Part shown: one piece after another, positions 13,385 to 24,629 of the stretch
Layout of the letters: every line of letters starts with the position of its first letter
How positions within the stretch are numbered: position 1 is the first letter of the stretch
NCBI RefSeq assembly: GCF_029017545.1
Contig: NW_026555336.1
Location: 32,624,344 to 32,688,343, forward strand
DNA: 64,000 nucleotides
Source of the DNA: Prosopis cineraria
Taxonomy: Eukaryota; Streptophyta; Magnoliopsida; Fabales; Fabaceae
Direction: 5' to 3'
Translations under genes and position numbers: made by a program
Notes under the pieces: model-generated
The model's input: only the letters and a program-made list of their open reading frames with translations
What the model was told of the DNA's origin: nothing
The model's database searches: none

Positions 13385-13512
13385 AAGATGAATGTTTTCC
13401 AAGGGAGAATAAATTGCATTATGAGCAGCAAAAGCTACGTTGAGATGATTGTTATAGGAACATAATGACGTAAGAGAGCATCCCTATTTCTGTTAAAATC
13501 ATGGTTTCAACT
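13385..13512 (-). pseudogene. 5' fragment of a FERONIA-like receptor kinase
   Basis: Read on the minus strand, this matches the first ~38 codons of the intact kinase at 24630-27152: the start, the signal peptide with VAFA in place of IAFA, and IYSPLENI matching ISYSPLENI. The shared 19-bp stretch AATGTTTTCCAAGGGAGAA is near-perfect. Frame is lost inside the signal peptide and homology ends just before the first conserved malectin cysteine, so nothing functional remains. It marks a third kinase copy that was deleted. Confidence 0.8.
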
Positions 13513-14870
13513 TCCAACTGTTTCTAACATAAAATCAAACAAGTTTCATGACTAAAGATTACACATCCATGAATCTATAAACAAAAATTCGGATTTGTCA
13601 ACTTCATTAGCTGGCATCCAACTTGCTATTTTTTTTTTTGGGTAACACAAGGAGTGTATAAAAGGTAAACCAACCAGCTAGTCAATGCTGGTCAACCGGT
13701 CATATTAAATAAAATATGAAGACATTCCAGCTCAACCCAACTAAGTCATTTTTTGTCGTCCAGTCATGTATCTTTATCTCTGAATGTATTTTTTTTTTTG
13801 GGTAAGCATAAGGAGTAGATTTCAATTATTTCCTTAGGTACTAAGGGTAAAATGTAAGTTTCCCCCATTTAAATTGTTACATACATAAGAGTTGGGATTT
13901 GAGTCTTCAATCATTTACTTAAGTAATAAGAGACCCTGTCACTTATATTAATTTTAGGTGGTATCACTATCTCGAAATATGACTGCAATTAAATGAGTTT
14001 GAATATGTCATATGGCTTCTTGTGATGGCGATGGCACTTTTAGGCTTTTAGCTTGCTTTTCCTTCTTTCCCCGTCACTCGTGGCTTCTATGGATGATGCT
14101 TGAATGAATGTAATGACTTTTCAACACAAACAATTGTACTATTCCAATCCTACTGACTAATATGTATGAAGCAGGTATTGAATGAAGGACTATAATCTCC
14201 ACACTTGGTTCAGAAATTTCAAAGCTCACCGACAGCGAATCTTTATATGACTGGATTCTCTATCCTTAACTCGATTCGGTCAAATTTAGTTAGCTTGTTA
14301 GAGTAAGGCTGTCAAATGTTGGCCGGCAGAAAGGACATATGAAAATAAATAGGGAAGAACTTTCTAACGATGATGTTAGCTTTGGACTGGTGTATTATAT
14401 CAACACACAATTTATATAGTCTTTAAATTATTTTCATTTTTCACTAGACAAGAATCTTATTACTGATATACTTGATTCTGAATCTAAAGGAGTTTGATCT
14501 CTTGTCGTTTTAACATGAGAAAACCTTAGCGTAAAAGACAGGGATATATCAGTGGCAAAGTTTCATCACATTCTCATTCTTCTCTACTTTTGAAATAAAT
14601 TATTCTCTTGTTCAAAAAGAATGAGTGATTATAAATTTATTTTACTTAAATTATCCTTTCGTAATATTTAGTTTATTGTAGAGGTTGAGCTTGATTTGAT
14701 CCAAGAGAGGCGACGTCAACCAAAAATTAAATTTGCTTGGAGTGCAAGTACAATTTTCTCACTTTCCTATAAACCACTGCAGCAGATGGAGGTATTATGT
14801 TCTCACTTTCCTCTACATTATTCCAAGAAACGTTTCGCCACTATTTTATTCTATTTTGTTATTCAATCTT
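13513..14870. repeat. Duplicated upstream flank of the lost kinase copy
   Basis: Aligns in blocks with the flank of the intact kinase at 24630-27152: 13660-13745 with 27236-27312 (CAATGCTGGTCAACC), 14020-14110 with 28150-28260 (GGCTTTTAGCTTG), 14190-14290 with 28280-28335 (AAAGCTCACCGACA.CGAATCT), and 14380-14800 with 28440-28545 plus 30280-30592 (CTTGATTCTGAATCT). The 14190-14290 block also recurs at 23225-23345 upstream of the other kinase. The gap in the second alignment is an insertion at 28.55-30.27 kb. Confidence 0.8.
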
Positions 14871-15600
14871 TTGATTAGGATAACTCGGCCAGATCAGTTT
14901 TTAAGTCTAGGTTGGAGATTGATTTTTTGTTTTGATACACTGGTATTAATATATTACTTCTTCAATGCTTCTGTTTTTGAGGATCAAACATCTTCAAGAC
15001 TAAAATTTTGCAAAACTTCAGCAAGAGAACTTTCAATTTTGCGCACACAGTTACATACAAGATATAAATGCAAACTCATGTTGAGAACCTAGTAGCTAGG
15101 CTAAAAATAATAAAATGCAAAGACACATGATCTGAATTTCGAAAATATAAAAGGGCTGTTTGCAAATGAGTCAAAGCACAGAAGGTATCTGCCCTTTTCA
15201 CCTCAGAGTATTTATTGCATGTATGCTTAATTCTGAATATGAAAGTTTGTTATGACCCTCAACAAATGCTTCTTCCAAACAGATCACCTCTGCTAGATAA
15301 AGTACATATTTGCACAAGAAGATAAGAATAAAGGCTCTAATACATTACTCCCAGATACAATGCACTCATGGATACAAACATTCCACAAAACCCACTTAGA
15401 TATTCTTGTTGCGGATACAAATGACACTATAAAGGAAGGATAATGGTTATAGTTTCAGATTACTAACACGGTTGATAACAGTGAGCAAAAGATACAAACC
15501 ACACACACACTACAAATTCAACAGGGTAGTAGAATACATAATCCCTATGTCCCTTTCTATGTGTTCTGGTGGTAGCCAGGGGTAGGTTCTTATCAAGTGA
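14871..15600. other. Intergenic, no gene seen
   Basis: Short ORFs only. A (CA)n run occurs near 15500. No match elsewhere in the window was found for most of this stretch, and it marks the junction between the kinase-flank copy and the PPR-flank copy. Confidence 0.4.
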
Positions 15601-17344
15601 GTAATTATTAAGTTTTAAATCATTCTTATATTCCTCAAGTTTAGGAATAAAGTGAAAGTGGATTGACACTGTCGTGTGATAATGTGTCAAGAAATTAGTA
15701 ATGCCAACGACTGCTATAATGCATACTCTCCTTTTAATTTTTTTGCATATTGCATTGTGTATTCTAGAAGTTCAAGATTCTACTATGTATGAGATAGGCC
15801 AAGATCTTTCTAGAACCATTAGGACAGCCGTTTAGTTTCTTCGTTAAGTTAAATTATTGACCTTGCTCTACACACAAGTTCATAACATCGAGTGCATGTT
15901 TGGCATATAAAAAAGTGTTTTCCAGAAAGGAATTAGAGAATTTACCTAGAAAGAAGATGGGATAGATACATTTACCATTTCTTTTTTAGAAAACACTTTT
16001 CTATTTACTAAATATCGTGCAAATGTAGCGTAGTGTTTACTGTCCAGAAAATCTTACAAACCACCAGAAAGAGTAGTTTGATACTTCTGAAAACTTTGGT
16101 GGCTTACTTCCTGCTCATCTTCTCATCGAGTATTTTGTCATCTTCAAAGATCAGTGATCAAGAAACCTGTGAGGAAGATATCATGTAACTTAGCATTCAT
16201 GTAGTATTCGGAACATATACTCAGGATGAAGGCATGTTTTAGGTAATTAGGCCTTAGTTTTAATGAAAGAAAAAGCTAAATCGTAGTTATGCTATCAAAA
16301 TTTAGTTTCAAAAAATTGTCTGCTTGCTAAGCTGAAATTTTTCAGTGCCATGCAAAGATTCCCTGCAAAAATCTACACCACAAAATCCAATAGCTGGCCT
16401 ACAATGAAATGTAAAGGATTGCTTACTAATGGAGCATTGTGTGTTATACATATCAACCATTCAAATTGTACTGAGTCTGATGGATAATACTTGACATACC
16501 TAAGCATCTAGGAGGAGTAGCAATGAATCTGATTTTCATTGAGAATTTTCTTTACTTAACAAGACAATGAAAAATCATATAACAGTCTCCAGAGTTCACA
16601 TGTAAAAAAACATTGTAAGCTTCAATTGTACAACATCAATTTTTATCAATTATATCTGGCAGATGTCAACATGATAGATGGGAATTAGGAATAGTTAAGG
16701 CTAATTAGGGGAATCATGGCTAAAAGGCCAGTTTAGGTTGAGGTTGATATATGGGGTTATTAAAGGATGTAATGGTGTTTGGTGAAGTTTTTTTAACTGC
16801 GCACATGTATTTTTTTATTGAAGGCAATCTTATTTGAAGTACGATTGAATACTAAATGTGAATATCTCTTTTAGTGGAGGTTCAAATCTTACTTCACCAC
16901 GTTATAAGAAACCAGGCCTTTCTGTTATATCAAACTTGTGTTTGTAGTGCTTAGTGAAATTAAATTTTAGTTTTCTTTGCCTATTTTACTTGTTTAATGA
17001 AACTAGTGAATGGTCAAGGACAATCATCAATGCCTAGAAATGGGGAAAGAAGAAAAGGCCCCTTTCTTTTTTCTTTTTCTTTTTGCTTTTTTGGGGAGTT
17101 TTTTTTTTTTTGGGGGGGGGGACATTTAGCTCAAAATGTAATGATTAGTGTCAACATGTTGATACATGAAACATGTGAAGGCAGAAGAGAATCAGACCTT
17201 GTTGCTTGAATTGTCATGAAGCATCCTCTAATCCAAAAACAACCACTACCATCAGGTAAACACGGAACAATGAATTCTTCTTCAGCCCTCTCGTTAAGTT
17301 GTATCTATGAGAGCTTTAGATGCATAGTAGGCATTGGTCCAGAT
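15601..17344. repeat. Duplicated downstream flank of the PPR gene
   Basis: Aligns block by block with 39640-39925 plus 41326-42191, the region 3' of the intact PPR gene. Examples are 16038-16200 with 39757-39920 (TCCAGAAAATCT, TACTTCCTGCT) and 16200-16450 with 41328-41575 (CCATGCAAAGATTCCC, TAGCTGGCCT.CAAT). Differences include a small insertion in this copy (about 15893-16023) and a 1.4-kb insertion in the other. The AC-free T- and G-runs at 17100-17119 are unique to this copy. Confidence 0.82.
15893..16023. mobile_element. Short inverted-repeat MITE
   Basis: The ends are imperfect inverted repeats built around AAAAGTGTTTTC (left, about 15913) and GAAAACACTTTT (right, about 15989). The homologous site at 39735-39757 in the duplicated flank lacks the sequence, so this is an insertion with a matching empty site. 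The target duplication is not certain, so the superfamily is left open. Confidence 0.55.
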
Positions 17345-17464
17345 TCAAGCATTTAAGCCAGCTCAGTTTTTAGAAGCAACAGGTGATTCCATTTTTCTGA
17401 AGTTTCTTCTTCTTACCTCCAACACGTTTGAGTTTCTTACGAGTTACGAGTCAGCAACGATGCT
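17345..17464 (-). pseudogene. 3' tip of a PPR gene copy
   Basis: Reads on the minus strand as the last ~40 codons and stop of the PPR gene at 42192-44156 (shared CTGAAGTTTCTTCTTCTTA and ATTTAAGCCAGC). The tryptophan codon near the end is TGA here. Homology ends at about 17464, next to the inverted-repeat element at 17474, and does not resume after that element, so the gene body was removed by a separate event. Confidence 0.8.
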
Positions 17465-17473
17465 TAATTAAAA

Positions 17474-19346
17474 GGGAAAATCACTCCAAAATTCCTCATG
17501 GGATTCCAAGTATTATAAGATCCCATGAAATGGACAAACTACCCCAAAATCCCAAATCTTTTATATTAAATATATTTTATGTTGACTTGCTAAAGTACCC
17601 TTACTTTATTTTTTTTAAACAAAAACTATCCACTGCTCGTCATTGGAGCTCCGGCTGGATGCCGGCAATCGGAGCACGTTGCTAGTTGCTGGTGCTACTA
17701 GAGCGAGCGAATTATTATTATTATTATTATTGGTCATAAGTTGGTAAGATTTGAAGATACAACCCCTTGGTTACGAGAAGGTATAACACCATTAGGCCAT
17801 TGAACACAATTTAATAAATATATGCAAAATATTTTACACACACACACATATAAAGAATTTAATGTTAATTACTTCATTTATTAAAAAATGTAAGATATTT
17901 TTTAAGAGATTGAATGTTAAAAAATATAAGGCATTTTAAATTTTTTAAAGTGCAATAATTACCTTTTTTTAAAAAGTATCTTTATTGAATAAATCATTTT
18001 ATATTTATTTTAGAATTAAATACCCTATTAAATAAAAGTAAATATAAAAAATAGGCTTAATTTGAAGACAAGTAATTATTTTATTAGAAGGTGAGATTCG
18101 ATTAAAAATGCCTTACATTTTTAAACGAAAAGAGTACAAAACATTAGTAGTCAATGCCCTTTGCTCAATTATCATATTCTCTTACTCTATTGTCATTACC
18201 CTTTGTCTTGTTGTAAATAATTGTTGTGGTATAACTTGTGCATTTTATCATGAACTCATTTCACTTCAAATTATTTTAGTTGTCAATATCCTTTATTGTG
18301 TTGTCATTTTCCCTTGTTTTGTTATTATTGTCCTTTGCCTCATTGTAATTAACTAGTGTAGTACAACTTGTGCATTTTATCATTAAATTATTTTAATTCA
18401 AATTATTTCAATTGTTGATGTCTTTTGCCTTGTTGTCATTTCTCCTATACCAATTATTTACACCGAGGTGGAGGGTAATGACAACTGGGGCAAGGAAACA
18501 TGACAATAGAGTAAAAAGCATTGACAATTGAAAATATTTAAAATGTAATAAGCTCATGATAAAATTTATAAGTTATATTACACCAAATATTTACAACGAA
18601 ACAAAAGACAATGACAATAGAGTAAGGGAAAATGACAACATGGAAAAAGGTATTGACAACTAAAATAATTTAAAGTGAAATAAGTTTATGATAAAATGGA
18701 TAAGTTATATTATACCAATTACTTGCAATGGGAGAGATGATAATGACAATAAGATAAGGGAAAATGATAATAAGACAAAGAACGTTGACAAGTAAAATAA
18801 TTTGAAATGTAATAGGTTCACAACAAAATACACAAGTAATACCGACCACACCAAACATTTGAGGTAGAGGAAAATGACATTAACAATTGAGATAATTTGA
18901 AATGAAATAAGTTCATGATAAAATGCATAAATTATACCACATCAATTAAAGAAATGACAATAAGGCAAGGAAAAATAATAATTTAACAAAGGGCATTGAA
19001 TACTAATGTTTTGCAATTGACAATAAGTTCTTTACGTGTATGTGTGTGTACATGTAATATTTTGCATATGTTTATCAAATGGCTTCCGTGGTGTCGTGGG
19101 GACAAAATATTTTGGAATTCAAGAAGGTGCATCCTTAAATTCTCTTATGACTAATAATTTGCTCGCTGACAGTGGCCTTCAATCACTGGTTGTTGGTCGG
19201 AGCTTCCGTGACTAATGATTGATGGTTTTTTTTAAACATAAAAATATAATTAAAATAAAAGATTTCAGACTTTGTGTTTGGTTATCTATTTCATCGAATT
19301 TTATTGTAGTTAGAATTCCTATAAAAGACTCTGGAGTAATTTTCTC
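17474..19346. mobile_element. Foldback Mutator-like element with opposed tandem arrays
   Basis: Left end GGGAAAATCACTCC at 17474; reverse complement of the right end at 19346 is GAGAAAATTACTCC. Inverted similarity continues for hundreds of bases (for example CATATGCAAAATATT inside both arms and an ATGAAAT / AATCTTTTAT block near both ends). Flanking 9-mers TAATTAAAA (17465-17473) and TGGTTAAAA (19347-19355) agree at 7 of 9, compatible with an old 9-bp Mutator-type duplication. Between the arms, 18150-18460 carries ~130-bp units with TTGTCATT and CCTTTGCC, and from about 18480 to 19010 the same units run in the opposite orientation (AATGACAA, GGCAAAGG-like). No transposase ORF. The outer ends resemble those of the element at 31306-38517. 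Confidence 0.7.
17872..18134. mobile_element. Stowaway-like MITE nested in the foldback element
   Basis: Bounded by TA on both sides (17870-17871, 18135-18136). The left arm contains AAAAAATGTAAGATATTTTTT, and the right arm reads AAAAATGCCTTACATTTTTAA, its approximate inverse. Same family as the MITEs at 23392, 31035 and probably 52923. About 263 bp, no coding capacity. Confidence 0.6.
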
Positions 19347-19355
19347 TGGTTAAAA

Positions 19356-20084
19356 CCCAAAAAGGAGGGGAGGAACAAAGATAAAAGTACCAAAATACCC
19401 TTGAAACATTTCAGGTTCAGCTCCATGACTTGATTTACTTGCAAATTTCCCTCCTCTTAGCAAACCATCCCGCCGTGCGTCATCTCCCTGGAAGATAGAG
19501 AGAAACAGGAGCGGTTGAATGCAGAATAATGCTTTTACAGTTCGGTGAGTGGGAATAAGCCGAAACAGAGAGCGGGACGGAGAGATTGACAGGGACAGCT
19601 TCGGTGAGAAGGAGAGCGGAGGAGGGAGCCGGATCGGTAAAAACCAAGAAAGAGAAAGAACCAGTAGAGAGATAAAACATCCATTGATAGATAGAGAGGT
19701 CGGAGAGGAAGACGGCGAGAAGGGGCAGGAAAAGCAGGGAAGAGGCAAATCGGTAATGTTGAAGATCCTAAGGGGTAATCTTTTTGAACCCTTCAGTGAA
19801 TGTTGAATATTCTGAATAATTAGCTGATCATGCAAAACCAATTTGGCATCAAGTGTTTATCTTTAATACAAGGGAAATAAATGGGTATACTGTCGAAATC
19901 GGCCCATAAGCTCTTAAAAGTAACGAAAGACGCGATGAACTTTGAATCAAACAGTGGTGGTTAAAATTCCTACACTTCCCATTTCATACATCGAGTTGCT
20001 ACAATTCAGTTTCTATCATGTATTAATCTTCATTCTCTATCCTCTGGCACAATTTCATTGTGCAGTTATTGTTGATCCATCAAC
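19356..20084. other. Orphan GC/purine-rich block and 3' flank of receptor kinase 1
   Basis: 19380-19790 is markedly purine-rich on the plus strand and less AT-rich than anything nearby. It carries overlapping ORFs on both strands (163 codons minus, 85 codons plus) of low complexity with no recognisable domain. It looks more like a displaced 5' leader or promoter than a coding gene. 19800-20084 is probably the 3' UTR of the kinase ending at 20085. Confidence 0.35.
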
Positions 20085-22553
20085 CTATTGCTTGTTGGCC
20101 TTCTCATTTATCCCGACAAGGGGATGTGGATCTCCATTTGTTTCTTCTTCATCTGGACTCTCCTGCAACAACAAAAGCTTCTCCAAATTACTAAGCACTT
20201 CCCCCATAGTTGGCCTATCTGTGCTCTTTTCTGCCAAGCACTTGATGCCAATATCTACGAATGCCTTGAGGCAATCTGATGGAACTCTTCCTTTTAAATG
20301 CGGATCCACCATTCGATGAAATTCCCCAGAGAGATGACACTGCCAAGCCCACTGAACCAAGCCAATCTCCTCACCATCCTCTTCCGCCGCCATAGGATTC
20401 ACTGCCGGCCTTCCGCAAAACACTTCAAACAGCACCACCCCAAACGAATAAACATCAGATTTTTCAGTTAGCTTTCTTCTCCTGTAGTATTCTGGGTCTA
20501 AATAGCCAAAAGTACCCTTAACATTAGTGCTAACATGGTTTCGTGATGCGGAAGTGGGGCCAATTCTAGATAACCCAAAATCTGCAATTTTAGCCACGAG
20601 GTTGTGATCCAACAAAATGTTGGCTGATTTGACATCTCTGTGAATAACTGGATGCTTTGTGCCTGTATGGAGGTAGTGTAATCCTCGAGCCGCACCAATG
20701 CAAATATGTATTCTTTGATTCCAAGGTAGTGGCTGTTTCTGTGTTTTGTATAAGTGATCGCGAAGAGTGCCTTCAGCCATGTATTCATAGACAAGTATCA
20801 GCTCATTGTCCTCTTGGCAGTAGCCCAGAAGCGATACTAAATTCTTGTGACAAAATGAGGATAACAAATTGATTTCATTTTGAAACTCTCTGTATCCTTG
20901 GTGGGAAGTAGGATTACAGCGCTTTATTGCCACGGTGGTGACTCCATCATGGATGAACCCCCTGTAAACTTTACCAAAGCCTCCCTCCCCAATGGCAAGA
21001 GCCTGGCTGAAGTTGTTCGTTGCTGATCTGATCTCTGATAATGTGAATTGGTAGCATTGACTTGAGCTGACTGTTGAATGAAAATTTTTGGGACTTTTGC
21101 CTGCTGAGTTTGACGGGACCACCCGAAAAGGTCCCCACTTAACTCTCTTCCCCTTTTTGTGAATAACAATGAAAAATGTAATGAGCAATCCCAAAATGAC
21201 ACCTACCGTACTTCCAACAATAATGCTGTAACGAGTTTTCTTCTCCTTTTGTTCCATATCCAGTTGGATACTAGCCGCAAGATTGTGGCTGCTGTCGCTT
21301 AACTTAAGGATCTCAATGCCATTCAGTATAGCATCAGCATACCTGGGCTTTGACTCCATGTTTGGGTGAAGGGCAATCCACATATCTTGCTTCCTCCCAT
21401 TTCCTGCAGGAATCATGACCACGTAGTCTCTGTATAAAGTGACAGATGGTGCACCAGTAAGAGCAACCAAGTCCATGCTCTCCTCTGCTGTTTGGTTGTT
21501 GATATATACCTTGAACACCCTTTGGTTGACCTGGGCTATCTCCATGGATATCTCACAGAAATGAAGCCTAATAAGGTATTTGAAACCGGAATCAACCGGG
21601 AAGGACCATGTTAAGTTGTACCTCGTGTTAGTGTCTTCGTCGATACCCATCGTCCTGGCGGTCCAATAAAGTTCTTCTGGTGCTGCATAATGATAATCAT
21701 TGGATTTGGAAGAGTTGTAAGTCACCCTAGTAGGACGAAACTTAATATTAAGGACACTTCCTTGTCTATAGCTAGCTATGTAGCTCAGATCATCGTCATA
21801 TGTTCCAAACACATTTACAGCATCATCAGTATGCTCATCAACTCCGACATTAATCCGGTAAAGCATTTCAAGAGCATAGTCATCATTAATAAAGAAGGGT
21901 ACCTGATGCCCAAGTAAAGGAAGGGGAGAGTTAGGACCCGGAAAGTAAATACTGAGAGGCACTGCGAAAATCTCAATGCCATTTATAAAGGCAAATGCAT
22001 TGGAAACCAGAGAATACGGGATGAAAGTTATGTCAAGTCTCTTTTCCTTGACGTTGACCAAGAAATCCTTAGTGAAGAAGACTAATTTGAGCTCTCTAGC
22101 GGCAACAGATGGGCTGAAATTACTTAACAGAGTATAAGGACCAGTTTTAACAGAAAAGTAAGCCTTGGAGGGGCTTAGACCCAGGTACGAAGTCGAAAGA
22201 AAGTAAAAACGGATGAAGACAAGGCCATGGGAGAAGGGGAAAGAGTATGTGAATGGAGAATGAATCACGCGTGCGGTTGAGTATGGGACCTCTGGTACTC
22301 CAGAGCTCAGGTTTGAGATGAAGCGTGCTGAAGATGTTTCGTCATATGCTTGAGGCAAAAAATGGGTGCGAGTGTCTCCTATCCATTTTGCTCCATTGAA
22401 TTTTGATGCTCCCAAAGAACCACAGTCGAGGAGGATTCTATCTGAAGGGACGTCAGTTGAAGAACAGGTTTTGAAAGTAGTTAAAAGGAAGGAGAGATGC
22501 ATCACAGAGCTCAGAACATACTTGCATAGCTCAAGTGTATGGTTTTTCTCCAT
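20085..22553 (-). CDS. FERONIA-like (CrRLK1L) receptor kinase 1
   Basis: Single intronless 822-residue ORF, as usual in this family. A hydrophobic N-terminal segment (about 10-28) acts as signal peptide. Residues about 38-425 are the tandem malectin-like ectodomain (LDCGS near 43, VPEVPYSTARV near 86, SGFKYLIRLHFCE near 322). One membrane helix spans about 443-465. The kinase covers about 515-795, with loop GEGGFG, VAIK lysine 544, HRD 638-640 and DFG 658-660; all catalytic residues are present, followed by the GTFGYLDPEY activation segment. Family members sense RALF peptides and cell-wall state at the plasma membrane. No ortholog assignment is safe, as these genes form local clusters. It is about 41% or more identical by eye to the neighbour at 24630-27152, with the same orientation and a shared upstream block at 23225-23345, so the two are tandem duplicates. 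Confidence 0.96.
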   Translation of the reverse strand: MEKNHTLELCKYVLSSVMHLSFLLTTFKTCSSTDVPSDRILLDCGSLGASKFNGAKWIGDTRTHFLPQAYDETSSARFISNLSSGVPEVPYSTARVIHSPFTYSFPFSHGLVFIRFYFLSTSYLGLSPSKAYFSVKTGPYTLLSNFSPSVAARELKLVFFTKDFLVNVKEKRLDITFIPYSLVSNAFAFINGIEIFAVPLSIYFPGPNSPLPLLGHQVPFFINDDYALEMLYRINVGVDEHTDDAVNVFGTYDDDLSYIASYRQGSVLNIKFRPTRVTYNSSKSNDYHYAAPEELYWTARTMGIDEDTNTRYNLTWSFPVDSGFKYLIRLHFCEISMEIAQVNQRVFKVYINNQTAEESMDLVALTGAPSVTLYRDYVVMIPAGNGRKQDMWIALHPNMESKPRYADAILNGIEILKLSDSSHNLAASIQLDMEQKEKKTRYSIIVGSTVGVILGLLITFFIVIHKKGKRVKWGPFRVVPSNSAGKSPKNFHSTVSSSQCYQFTLSEIRSATNNFSQALAIGEGGFGKVYRGFIHDGVTTVAIKRCNPTSHQGYREFQNEINLLSSFCHKNLVSLLGYCQEDNELILVYEYMAEGTLRDHLYKTQKQPLPWNQRIHICIGAARGLHYLHTGTKHPVIHRDVKSANILLDHNLVAKIADFGLSRIGPTSASRNHVSTNVKGTFGYLDPEYYRRRKLTEKSDVYSFGVVLFEVFCGRPAVNPMAAEEDGEEIGLVQWAWQCHLSGEFHRMVDPHLKGRVPSDCLKAFVDIGIKCLAEKSTDRPTMGEVLSNLEKLLLLQESPDEEETNGDPHPLVGINEKANKQ

Positions 22554-24629
22554 GAAGAGGCTGATTTACAGAAATATTTGAGAAACAGAGGTGAGCGGAG
22601 GGATTGCCTTGTTCATGTTGTTACAAAAGTCAGGAATAGTATCTTTAGATCGCAGGCTATGAATCTGATTGGCCTTACTGATTGTTGAGAGTTGATGTGA
22701 CTTGAAGGACTCTTCCTAGCTCCTGGCAAAGTCAATCTCCAAGTCTGCAGTTCTCCAGCTTTGTTTGGTCCACACGGAGAGCACTTACACATCGACTAAT
22801 TCCTCGCTAAGCAGCTAGTTTTGCTCGGGTTTCTTCTTTTCTTGCTGTGCTTCTTAACTTCCAACTGTTGATTGTTTTAATCATATAAAATATTTGTTTT
22901 ATTTCTATATGAATTTTAAAATGATATAATGTTTTGGATCTTGAGGTCCCCACATTACATTTACACCTGGGCTTTTGGGCTTTTCCTTTTTAGCTCGTTT
23001 CCTTTATTTCTTTCCCCCAACTGTTGCGCATGAAGTTTCTAACATTTGAATGGATGCAATGAATTTCAAACTTTCATAAATTATTTTATTTAATATATTA
23101 GGACCTTTCGTAGTAAAGGGCGGTTATTTATAAAAAGAATAATAATAAAATACACAAAAGACTAGTCTATGTCGGAAGTAAGATTAACAAAACCTAAGCT
23201 GGAAGGCATATTGCTATAGGACAAAGTCTGAATAATATGTTGGGACTTGGGACCTACGCACTCGGTTCAAAAATTGCACAGCTCACCTACAACGAATCTT
23301 TGGATGACTGGCTTCCATATCCTAAACTTGATTCAGTCAAACGGCGCCATGCAGAAATGAACTTGCATGAGAAAACAAACAATACTTTATACTTTCTCTC
23401 TTTAAAAATATAAAATATTTTTAATTAAATTTTATCTTTTAATAAATTAATTATATATTTTTTAATTAATTCTATTTTTTCATATTTTTTATTAAATATT
23501 CTATAATAAATATAAAATTATTATCAATAGAGGTATTTTTTTAAAAAAATAATAATTATATTTTAAAAAATTAAAAATACCTTACATTTTTAAATAGAGA
23601 GAGTAAAATGAGATTAAGAGAATATATTAATAAATAATTATATAGTTTTCAAATTAATTTTTATATTTTTTATGGATAATAAAAGTTTTGGTATATCAAA
23701 TTAGATTCAGTTATTGATTTATTTCCTAGAATTTAATATTTATCAATCAATCTCATAAGGAATCAACACCATGCACAGTCCTCTTGCTTTGAAGGGAAAA
23801 CAATATCATAAAGATTAATTATGCATGATTATAAAACTTTAGAAATTTGATTGATAAAAATTAGACTTCAATGAATAAATCAATAACCGATGTAAATTTA
23901 AAGCAACAAAGGATTCATTATCCATATTTTTTATTAAACTCGAGTGCTATTACCGACATAACTTCTGTTGTAAGGTATAATATGAAAATTTGGCACATGA
24001 CGAAAAATGCAAATATAACGATGCAGTTTGTTAAAAAAATTTTATTTTATATTGATGACGATGATTATATTATAAAAAGTACTATATATATATTGTAATT
24101 GTTCAATATAAAACAGTCAATTTTTTAAATCAACTTTATATATTTTACTACAAAAGAAATAATATTAAAATAAAATTATTAGTTCAAAACCACCATATTC
24201 TTTTTCAAGGACATTTTAATTTCTTATCACATGGTTAAAAGTTAATACATGTTTTTTTTTAAAAAATATATATAGTATAAATATTCCCCCCTGCTTGAGC
24301 TCTAGTATCCAAGATTTTTAACCAAGATTTGTTGGATTGGTAACTTGCAAGCATGTATTTGGGAGGTATGTCTCCTACCAAAAACTTAATCAGTAGTATT
24401 ATTGTTTGCCCCGAGCTCAAACTTGAAATCAATTTTACAGTTCAACATGGTAGAAATCCTTCACTAATTCTCACCAATCCTTGTCATTTTAAAATATATA
24501 AAGAATACAGCAATCAGTAATCACGTTTCCCTCCTACAAAAATAATAATACATCTTCTTGTGTCCTAATCACAACTTCGCAACTCTGATTCTTGTACAGT
24601 GTGGGTGAAACTTTTGTCAGAAAATAATT
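22554..24629. other. Intergenic between the two kinases
   Basis: 22554-23390 is the upstream region of kinase 1. It includes a block at 23225-23345 (CACAGCTCACCTACAACGAA) homologous to the upstream flanks at 14190-14290 and 28280-28335, a candidate conserved promoter or just duplicated DNA. From 23604 the region is AT-rich with no protein-like ORF, ending in the 3' flank of kinase 2. Confidence 0.6.
23392..23603. mobile_element. Stowaway-like MITE
   Basis: TA on both sides (23390-23391, 23604-23605). The left arm CTTTCTCTCTTTAAAAATAT pairs with the right arm, whose reverse complement is CTCTCTCTATTTAAAAATGT. AT-rich interior, no ORF. Located about 0.8 kb upstream of kinase 1. Confidence 0.65.

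Noticed and set aside
14696..15092. Overlapping ORFs of 60 and 119 codons
   Set aside because: Part lies in duplicated kinase-flank DNA whose other copy (30480-30592) has no such ORF.
19350..19841. 163-codon minus-strand ORF, rich in S, P and L
   Set aside because: Low complexity with an equally open antisense frame; explained by the purine-rich composition.
20498..21202. ORFs overlapping receptor kinase 1 in other frames
   Set aside because: Shadows of the long conserved kinase ORF.
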